NCBI GenBank assembly: GCA_964621605.1
Contig: CAZUMJ010000023.1
Coordinates: 1 to 45,083 of the forward strand
Direction of reading: 5' to 3'
DNA: 45,083 bases
Origin: CAZUMJ01 sp964621605
GTDB taxonomy: Bacteria > Actinomycetota > Acidimicrobiia > Acidimicrobiales > Iamiaceae
The number at the start of each line of letters is the position of its first letter. The stretch's first letter is position 1. This document shows positions 39,439-45,083 of the stretch, one piece after another. The notes under the pieces were generated by a model. It ran no database searches. It was not told the DNA's origin and saw only the letters and a program-made list of their open reading frames with translations. A program made the position numbers and the translations under genes.

Positions 39439-41695
39439 CCTGGCGTTGCTCTGTGTGCGTCTCGGCTGGCACGCCGGGCGCGGCGCACGGCTCCGCACGA
39501 TCGTGTTGGTCGTGGCCACGGCGCTCGCCTGGGTGATCGTGTTGGTTGCCGCCGCAATCCCGGCCATGGCCCAGGTGCGGACAGACCGCGCTGCTGCGCG
39601 CAGCATCAACGATCAGCCGCATCAGAACGCTCCGAAGTTTCGTCTGCTCGAAAGCCAGGACGTCTGGCGTGGCCAAGTCGTCGAGCTCGTGTTCGTCGCC
39701 GCCCCCGCCGGAACCCCAGGTCCACCAGGCATGGCGGAGCTTCCGACGGTCGGCCACTCGGTGGTATCCCCGACACTCGCTGCGACCCTCAAGAAGCCGG
39801 ACGCCGCCGGTCTACGCGCCCGCCTCGGCCACGTCGACGGTGTCATCAGCCCAGCTGGCCTCGTGGAGCCGAGCGAACTGCGGGCCTACATCGGGACCAC
39901 GCCCGCTGCGATCGGGCGGACCGCCACCAGCCGTGAGACACCCTCCAGAATCGGTCTCGCCACCGGCTTCGGTGCATCCCCACGAGACGTCTCTGCCGAG
40001 ACGTTGCAGTGGTCGCTCGGGCTGCTGGTGGTGCTACTCGCACCGATCGTGACGCTCCTCGTCGCCTGCCTGCGCCTGACCGCCACCACCCGCGACCGGC
40101 AACTGGCAGCGCTACGGCTACTCGGACTGTCGGCACAGGAGACGACCAGGGTGTTGGCTGGCGTGCTCCTTGTCCCGCTGCTCATCGGAGCGGTAGCCGG
40201 GACCACACTCTTCGAGATCGGCGCACGTCTCCTCGGATCGCGCCCCCTCGCCGGACGCACCTTCTACCCCGCCGACCTCCACCTGTCGCTCCCCTCCCTG
40301 TGCCTCGCTGCCAGCGCGCTCTGGCTGTTCGTCGCACTCGCCCGACACCGATCGTTGGCGGCCATCAACAGCCCGCTCGAAGTACGTCGTGACCGCGCAC
40401 CGAAGCGAACGCGGCGTTGGGTGCTTGTCCCGCTCGCTGGAGGGCTCACGTTGTTCGCTGCGGTGCTCGCACTCAGTTCCTCCCAGATCATCAACGACGA
40501 GCTCGACGTCGGAACGAACCTGTTCCTGTGCCACCTCGCCGCCACCGCGCTGAGCGCCGCCGGGCTGCTGCTCGCCGCGCCACTGCTCGGGGACCGGATC
40601 GGAGACCTGGTTGGTACCCGCGGCAGATCGGTCGGCGCCCACCTCGCCGGCCGAACCCTCCAGCACGACCCCGCAGCCGCGGCGCGACTGTGCGCATCGA
40701 TCTCCTGCGCCGTGCTCGTCGGCACACTCGGGCTCTCTTTCCTCAGCGCCGTCAGCAACAGCGCCCAGTACTCGATGCAGGCTCCCCCTCGCACCGCCGT
40801 GATCAGCAGAATCACCTCGGCTGATCTCCTCCCCCGCTTGCGTGCCGCCTTCGGTGCCCGCAACGTGGCGCCACTGTGGCGACTCGACGCCTACCCAGGA
40901 GCCGGCCCCTGGGGTGCCGTCGTAGCCGACTGTGTGCTACTCACAAGCTTCGACCCCGCGCTCCACGGCTGTCACCGCGGCACAATGAGCTACTACCTGT
41001 ACGCGGCATCGGATCTCACCGGTCGCACGACACCACCACCAGACTCCAGCATCACCGGTGGCGAACGACCGCTCGGCCGACCACACGGCAACTCGCAAGC
41101 GTTCGGCGGCATCGCCGCTGGCGTGCTGGTCGAGCCCACCGCCCCCGCGCTGCGCGGCCAGGACCTCGGCCCACCCACCCGCCTGATCGTGCGCGCCTCC
41201 TCCGACGCCGACTACTCACGCGTCAGCTCGATCGTCGCCACCACCGACCCCCTGGCCCAGGTGCGCACCGCCCGATCCGACCGAGCAACCTACCGATCCC
41301 TGCACCCCATCGATGACCGAGCCACCGCACTCCTGCTGTGGGCCGTATGCGCCGTGTTGTTCCTCACGCTCGTCATCACCGCCGTCGACCGCGTCGCGGC
41401 CCGCCAATCCACCGACATCCGACTCCAAGCCCTCGGGACCCCACGACGCCAGATGCAGCTCGCAGCAGCGCTCTCGCTGGCGCTTCCCGCCCTCGCCGTG
41501 TTCCCGATCGCTGCCGTTGGCGCCATCGGCTCCGACCTCGCATGGGACCGCGTCATCCACCAACCGATGCACGTCACCAATCAGACCTGGTGGCTCATCT
41601 GCGCCGCACCGACGCTCATCGTCACCGTCGCCGCACTACTCACGCTCCTCACCACAAGCCCCCACCAACACCCCGAAGCCCTCCGCCGCGAGTAG
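39425..41695 (+). CDS. FtsX-like ABC permease
   Basis: A large membrane protein of about 756 aa with two FtsX-type modules. After a first helix (RTIVLVVATALAWVIVLVAA) comes an outside domain (about 55-190), then three helices starting LQWSLGLLVVLLAPIVTLLV with the cytoplasmic loop TTRDRQLAALRLLGLSAQET. Central helices follow, then a second outside domain (about 470-640) with several cysteines, and a last set of three helices with RQSTDIRLQALGTPRRQMQL. The loops LAALRLLG and LQALGTPR are the contacts for the ATPase. The start is uncertain: TTG 39425, overlapping the ATPase gene by 14 bp, is the best fit. Antibiotic or peptide resistance, or lipoprotein handling, are possible roles. Confidence 0.82.
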   Translation: MRRRDLALLCVRLGWHAGRGARLRTIVLVVATALAWVIVLVAAAIPAMAQVRTDRAAARSINDQPHQNAPKFRLLESQDVWRGQVVELVFVAAPAGTPGPPGMAELPTVGHSVVSPTLAATLKKPDAAGLRARLGHVDGVISPAGLVEPSELRAYIGTTPAAIGRTATSRETPSRIGLATGFGASPRDVSAETLQWSLGLLVVLLAPIVTLLVACLRLTATTRDRQLAALRLLGLSAQETTRVLAGVLLVPLLIGAVAGTTLFEIGARLLGSRPLAGRTFYPADLHLSLPSLCLAASALWLFVALARHRSLAAINSPLEVRRDRAPKRTRRWVLVPLAGGLTLFAAVLALSSSQIINDELDVGTNLFLCHLAATALSAAGLLLAAPLLGDRIGDLVGTRGRSVGAHLAGRTLQHDPAAAARLCASISCAVLVGTLGLSFLSAVSNSAQYSMQAPPRTAVISRITSADLLPRLRAAFGARNVAPLWRLDAYPGAGPWGAVVADCVLLTSFDPALHGCHRGTMSYYLYAASDLTGRTTPPPDSSITGGERPLGRPHGNSQAFGGIAAGVLVEPTAPALRGQDLGPPTRLIVRASSDADYSRVSSIVATTDPLAQVRTARSDRATYRSLHPIDDRATALLLWAVCAVLFLTLVITAVDRVAARQSTDIRLQALGTPRRQMQLAAALSLALPALAVFPIAAVGAIGSDLAWDRVIHQPMHVTNQTWWLICAAPTLIVTVAALLTLLTTSPHQHPEALRRE

Positions 41696-41803
41696 CCACC
41701 CGCCCGATCGAGCTCAACGGGTTCGACCCTGACCAGGTGCGGCCGAGCCAACGGGGGCGGAGGCTTGAGCTTGGAGATGGCCCCCTGGGTGGCGTCGAGG
41801 CGT

Positions 41804-43309
41804 TCAGGGGTAGCGGGTGTGTGCGCTCGTGTAGTACTCGGCGCTGTCGGCGAGGTTGCAGGCCAGGACCACGTCGCCGAGGGCGGAGAGCTGCCCGGCC
41901 CAGTAGGTGAGCCCGGCCGGTTCCGCTGGGCGCCCCAGCAGTTGCTGGTACAGGCCGTTCACGCGGTCGAGGCGTGACTCTAGGCTCTGGTAGATCGCGT
42001 ACGCGACCGTGGTCCGTCCGTGCGTCTGCGCGACACCGACCCAGTACGCGAGCCCCGCGGGATCCTGCGCCGCTGAGCGCTGCAGCACCTTCGTGTACAG
42101 ATCCGTCACCCACGAACTCAGCGTCCCGCCACCGATACCCGAGAAGTACTCGTCGGATGCGTAGAAAGCCGCCGCGGTCTGCGCAACGGACAGTCGACCC
42201 GACCTGATCAAACCGACCCAGTAGCTCAATCCCCCAGGATCAGCTGGCCTACCCAGCGTGTCCAGGTAGAACCTGGTCACCACCTGCGACACCCACTCCA
42301 TCGAGTTCGCCAACCCCGAAACGACCGAGTCACGCGACGCGCCACCACCCAAAGCGGACACCGTGGCCGACAGCTCCGCCGAGCTCGGGGCCCGACCCAA
42401 GAAATCGTGATACGCCGCAATCACGAACGACTCATCTGCCGTGTACGCCGCCGCAGTCACCTCAGCACTCTCCACAGAGTCGCGACCGGTCCCCGCGCTG
42501 TTCGTCGCCGCCACACTGAACGTGTACGCCACACCATTCGTCAACCCCGCGACCGTCTCAGACGTCGCTGCCGAAGCGAAGATCACTGACGCCAGCGCCG
42601 CCACCCCAGCCTTAATCGGAGTCACCACGTAGCCCGTAACCGCAGAACCACCATCGGACACCGGCGCCGACCACGACACCAAAACCCGACCATCCCCCGC
42701 CGCGACAGCGGTTACCCCCAACGGAACACCCGGTACCCCCGGCACCGTACCCACAGAAACAACACGCCCCTCCTCTGCAATCCACATGTTCCCGTCCGGA
42801 CCCGCCGCGATGACATACGCGGTCGAGATTCTCGGGTCGGTGAAGTTCGTGACCACCCCAGCCGGCGTGATCCGACCGATCGTGTTGTTCCCGGCGTTGG
42901 TGAACCACAGGTTCCCATCCGGACCCGCGGTGATACCCGTCGGCTGATTGATGCTCCGATCGGTGAACTTCGTGACCACCCCAGCCGGCGTGATCCGCCC
43001 GATCGAGTTGTTGTAGTTGTTGGTGAACCACAGGTTCCCATCCGGCCCGGCGGCTATCCCCTCCGGGTGGGAGATGGTCGGGTCGGTGAACTTCGTGACA
43101 ACCCCCGCTGGTGTCACCCGCCCGATCGAGCTGTTGTTCCCGGCGTTGGTGAACCACAGGTTCCCATCCGGCCCGGCGGTAATACCCGTCGGGTCGGAGA
43201 TTGTCGCGTCGCTGAAGTGCGTGACCACCCCAGCCGGTGTGATCCGACCGATCGTGTTGTTCCCGGCGTTGGTGAACCACAGGTTCCCATCCGGCCCGGC
43301 GGTAATACC
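41804..43309 (-). CDS. Secreted beta-propeller/FN3/DUF4214 protein, C-terminal fragment (gap-truncated)
   Basis: The 501 codons after the assembly gap. They encode four full 41-aa propeller repeats of the virginiamycin B lyase type (core AGPDGNLWFTNAGNNTIGRI and TPAGVVTHFSD), a last degenerate blade (AAGPDGNMWIAEEGRVVSVG), one fibronectin type III domain (VPLGVTAVAAGDGRVLVSWS to NSAGTGRDS) and about 215 residues with four DUF4214 half-repeats (YHDFLGRAP, YLDTLGRPADPGGLSYWV, QDPAGLAYWV, YQQLLGRPAEPAGLTYWA). DUF4214 occurs in large surface or exported proteins. The propeller lacks evidence of lyase catalysis. It is almost certainly one gene with the fragment at 43411-43986. Confidence 0.88.
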   Translation of the reverse strand, partial: GITAGPDGNLWFTNAGNNTIGRITPAGVVTHFSDATISDPTGITAGPDGNLWFTNAGNNSSIGRVTPAGVVTKFTDPTISHPEGIAAGPDGNLWFTNNYNNSIGRITPAGVVTKFTDRSINQPTGITAGPDGNLWFTNAGNNTIGRITPAGVVTNFTDPRISTAYVIAAGPDGNMWIAEEGRVVSVGTVPGVPGVPLGVTAVAAGDGRVLVSWSAPVSDGGSAVTGYVVTPIKAGVAALASVIFASAATSETVAGLTNGVAYTFSVAATNSAGTGRDSVESAEVTAAAYTADESFVIAAYHDFLGRAPSSAELSATVSALGGGASRDSVVSGLANSMEWVSQVVTRFYLDTLGRPADPGGLSYWVGLIRSGRLSVAQTAAAFYASDEYFSGIGGGTLSSWVTDLYTKVLQRSAAQDPAGLAYWVGVAQTHGRTTVAYAIYQSLESRLDRVNGLYQQLLGRPAEPAGLTYWAGQLSALGDVVLACNLADSAEYYTSAHTRYP

Positions 43310-43775
43310 NNNNNNNNNNNNNNNNNNNNNNNNNNNNNNNNNNNNNNNNNNNNNNNNNNNNNNNNNNNNNNNNNNNNNNNNNNNNNNNNNNNNNNNNNNN
43401 NNNNNNNNNGATCGGTGAAGTTCGTGACCACCCCGGCAGGCGTGATCCGCCCGATCGAGCTGTTGTAGTTGTTGGTGAACCACAGGTTCCCGTCTGGCCC
43501 GGCGGTAATACCCGTCGGGAAGGAGATGCTCGCGTCGCTGAAGTGCGTGACCACCCCGGCAGGCGTGATCCGCCCGATCGAGTTGTTGTACTCGTTGGTG
43601 AACCACAGGTTCCCGTCTGGCCCGGCGGTTACCCCCAACGGGTGGGAGATGGTCGCGTCGCTGAAGTGCGTGACCACCCCGGCAGGCGTGATCCGCCCGA
43701 TCGTGTTGTTCCCGGCGTTGGTGAACCACAGGTTCCCGTCCGGGCCCGCCGCGATCCCGTTCGGGAGCGAGATGT
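42790..43775 (-). repeat. Tandem 123-bp coding repeats (propeller blades)
   Basis: At least seven near-identical units of 123-126 bp plus a degenerate eighth, interrupted by the 100-N gap. Each encodes a 41-42-residue blade with GPDGNLWFTN. The DNA identity between copies is high enough to defeat short-read assembly, which explains the gap. Confidence 0.9.
43310..43409. other. Assembly gap of 100 N in propeller repeats
   Basis: Exactly 100 N, a round placeholder. The left side resumes at a complete codon (GGT of GIT) and the right side leaves one base of a codon after GAT of FTD. The true length should therefore be 2 modulo 3, whereas 100 is 1 modulo 3. By the repeat pattern seven residues are due between FTD and GIT, so the real gap is 20 bp or 20 plus a multiple of about 123 bp. 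Confidence 0.9.
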
Positions 43776-43986
43776 CTGCGACGGCTCGGTTCGTGACCGC
43801 GCCGAGCGGCTCGGCCGCGGTAGCCGCAGGCGCGGCCGCACCCACCAGCAACGACACTGCCACCACGACCAGGGCCCCGAACACAGCGGGCACGGTCCCG
43901 GTCCGCGACCCGCGACAACACCCGGCCCCGGTAACAGCCCGAGACTCGACACCACCGACGACGCGCATCCGCCCCAACAAGACCAT
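43411..43986 (-). CDS. Secreted beta-propeller/FN3/DUF4214 protein, N-terminal fragment (gap-truncated)
   Basis: N-terminal 192 codons of the propeller protein. A long basic and Gly-rich n-region is followed by a hydrophobic stretch (VPAVFGALVVVAVSLLVGAA) and a likely signal peptidase site around PAATAAEP. Then come blades 1-3, each with AGPDGNLWFTN and SIGRITPAGVVT or its TIGRITPAGVVT variant. I took ATG 43986, which has GGAG 4 nt upstream; in-frame ATGs at 44010, 44022 and 44073 are possible and ATG 43968 is the shortest. The protein is exported and probably stays outside the membrane through its C-terminal domains. It is convergent with the FtsX permease gene. Confidence 0.85.
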
Positions 43987-44129
43987 CAGCTCCAGAACAC
44001 GTTTTATCATTGAACTACACATGGTCGCCACAACCCCAAGAGCGCAGACGTCCCGATGCGCGCCTACCAACATTGGTCGGACTGGGTTTGGCGGGCATCT
44101 CTCCGCCGGGGCGATCGCGAGGCCCAGGC

Positions 44130-45083
44130 TCAGACGTTGCGGCGGTAGCGCCCACCCACCTCGAACAGCGCGTCGGTGATCTGGCCGAGGCTCGCGACCC
44201 GGACGGTGCGCATCAACACGTCGAAGACGTTCGCGCCGTCGAGGGCGGCACGTTGCAGCTCAGCCAAGGCCGGACCGACTTCACGGGCGTGCGCCGCGTG
44301 GAACGCGCCGAGGCGTTCGAGCTGACGCTCTTTCTCGTCGGTGGTGGAACGCGCCAGCTCCTGGGTGTCGGCACGCCCTGCGTCCTCGGGTGCCACGAAC
44401 GTGTTCACCCCGACGATCGGCAGCGTCCCGTCGTGCTTGCGCCGCTCGTAGAGAAGCGAGTCGTCTTGGATGCGGCCGCGCTGGTAGCCGGTCTCCATGG
44501 CACCCAGCACCCCGCCCCGGTCGCTGATGCGGTCGAGCTCCTCGAGCACGGCGGCTTCGACGAGCTCGGTCAGCTCCTCGATGACGAAGCTTCCCTGGAG
44601 CGGGTTGTCGTTGAACCCCAGCCCCCACTCGCGGTTGATGATGAGCTGGATCNNNNNNNNNNGCGTCGTCAACGCCTCGTCGTAGGCGTTGGTGTGCAGG
44701 CTGTTCGCGTTGTCGAACAGGGCGTACAGCGCCTGCAAGGTGGTGCGGATGTCGTTGAAGGCCATCTCCTGCGCGTGCAACGACCGACCCGAGGTCTGGA
44801 CGTGGTACTTCAGGCGCTGAGCCCGCGGCCCGGCCCCGTATCGGTCCCGCATGGCGACCGCCCAGATCCGCCGGGCGACACGCCCCAGCACGCTGTACTC
44901 GGGGTCCATGCCGTTCGAGAAGAAGAACGACAAGCTCGGCGCGAAGTCGTCGACCGCGAGACCGCGAGCCAGGTAGGCCTCGACGTAGGTGAAGCCGTTC
45001 GCGAGGGTGAACGCGAGCTGGCTGATGGGGTTCGCGCCGGCCTCGGCGATGTGATAGCCGGAGATCGACACCGAGTAGAAGTT
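44130..45083 (-). CDS. icmF: IcmF-type acyl-CoA mutase, C-terminal part (runs off window, contains gap)
   Basis: The last 317 residues of an adenosylcobalamin-dependent acyl-CoA mutase. They cover part of the substrate-binding TIM barrel: YSVSISGYHIAEAGANPISQ, PSLSFFFSNGMDPEYSVLGR, QTSGRSLHAQEMAFNDIRTT, NSLHTNAYDEAL and NPLQGSFVIEELTELVE, ending LGQITDALFEVGGRYRRNV. It ends without a C-terminal B12-binding domain. This fits the IcmF order (B12 domain, G-protein domain, mutase domain) and rules out ordinary MutB. A stand-alone large subunit such as IcmA or HcmA is the alternative. IcmF interconverts isobutyryl- and butyryl-CoA, and relatives use pivalyl- or isovaleryl-CoA. Ten N interrupt it. 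Confidence 0.85.
   Translation of the reverse strand, partial: NFYSVSISGYHIAEAGANPISQLAFTLANGFTYVEAYLARGLAVDDFAPSLSFFFSNGMDPEYSVLGRVARRIWAVAMRDRYGAGPRAQRLKYHVQTSGRSLHAQEMAFNDIRTTLQALYALFDNANSLHTNAYDEALTTXXXXIQLIINREWGLGFNDNPLQGSFVIEELTELVEAAVLEELDRISDRGGVLGAMETGYQRGRIQDDSLLYERRKHDGTLPIVGVNTFVAPEDAGRADTQELARSTTDEKERQLERLGAFHAAHAREVGPALAELQRAALDGANVFDVLMRTVRVASLGQITDALFEVGGRYRRNV
44653..44662. other. 10-N assembly gap in the mutase gene
   Basis: Ten N between the codons for EALTT and IQLIINREW. Related mutases have about eleven residues here, of the PTxxS...R type, but the frame across the N leaves room for only four. The placeholder is in frame yet probably about 21 bp too short. Confidence 0.75.

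Noticed and set aside
41696..41803. Terminator between the FtsX permease gene and the propeller gene
   Set aside because: Only an imperfect 7-bp inverted match with a loop of over 40 nt was found; not enough to call.
42790..43775. Regular repeats that could be taken for a CRISPR array
   Set aside because: The units are 123-126 bp, in frame, contiguous without unique spacers, and encode propeller blades.
43114..44073. Frameshift or pseudogene in the propeller gene
   Set aside because: The frame change falls exactly at the 100-N placeholder and is explained by wrong gap length; both sides are intact in their own frame.

Overview
The window is high-GC DNA with genes packed end to end and many GTG starts and 4-bp ATGA/GTGA overlaps. 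Its gene order is that of an actinobacterial chromosome: efp, pepQ, aroQ, aroB, aroK, aroC, A24 prepilin peptidase, aroE, mltG, ruvX, alaS, DUF6167-like, DUF948, rarA, aspS, hisS, rel, secF, secD, ruvB, ruvA, ruvC, yebC, pdxT, pdxS and a pimA-like gene, as in Mycobacterium and Streptomyces. DUF4388, a fused-type acyl-CoA mutase (IcmF) and FN3/DUF4214 secreted proteins make a member of Acidimicrobiia or a related deep actinobacterial lineage likely. That placement is inference, since no 16S gene or ribosomal protein is present.

Layout. 1-18365 (minus strand) is one long co-directional run: EF-P (partial), a Xaa-Pro peptidase, four shikimate genes, a prepilin peptidase coupled to a DUF4388 protein, aroE, mltG, ruvX, alaS, two small membrane-associated proteins, rarA, aspS, hisS and rel. 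18483-19046 (plus) is a small secreted Ig-like protein divergent from rel, ending at a strong bidirectional hairpin. 19181-24323 (minus) holds secF, secD and ruvBAC. 24400-27980 (plus) is an inserted ABC exporter pair and a GT-C-type membrane protein. 27996-33549 (minus) holds a peroxiredoxin, yebC, pdxT, pdxS, htpX, lemA and a PimA-like mannosyltransferase. 33586-36414 (minus) holds an aldo/keto reductase and a large membrane protein. 36473-37918 (plus) is an unusual pyruvate kinase. 38187-41695 (plus) is an accessory module of a Cys-rich putative lipoprotein, a MacB-type ATPase and a large FtsX-type permease. 41804-43986 (minus) is a secreted beta-propeller/FN3/DUF4214 protein broken by a 100-N assembly gap. 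44130-45083 (minus) is the C-terminal third of an IcmF-type mutase with a 10-N gap.

How the genes work together. The left block supplies chorismate (AroQ, B, K, C, E), charged tRNAs (AlaS, AspS, HisS), the stringent response (Rel), peptidoglycan trimming (MltG) and relief of polyproline stalling (EF-P). The middle supplies Holliday-junction processing (RuvABC, RarA), protein export (SecDF) and PLP synthesis (PdxST). HtpX and LemA concern membrane-protein quality control, and the PimA-like enzyme probably starts phosphatidylinositol mannoside synthesis.

Promoter style. At eight genes a TANNNT -10 box lies 6-9 nt before an ATG or GTG (aroC, ruvC, the GT-C gene, pdxS, pimA-like, the 34555-36414 gene, pyk and the MacB-like ATPase). 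This fits leaderless transcripts. Operon-internal or leadered genes such as the DUF4388 gene, yebC and lemA carry clear Shine-Dalgarno sequences instead.

No tRNA, rRNA, CRISPR array, insertion sequence or prophage gene was seen. The longest gene-free stretch is 37919-38186. The parts least like housekeeping DNA are 38.2-44.0 kb, the DUF4388 insertion, the low-complexity insert in SecD and the variant pyruvate kinase.
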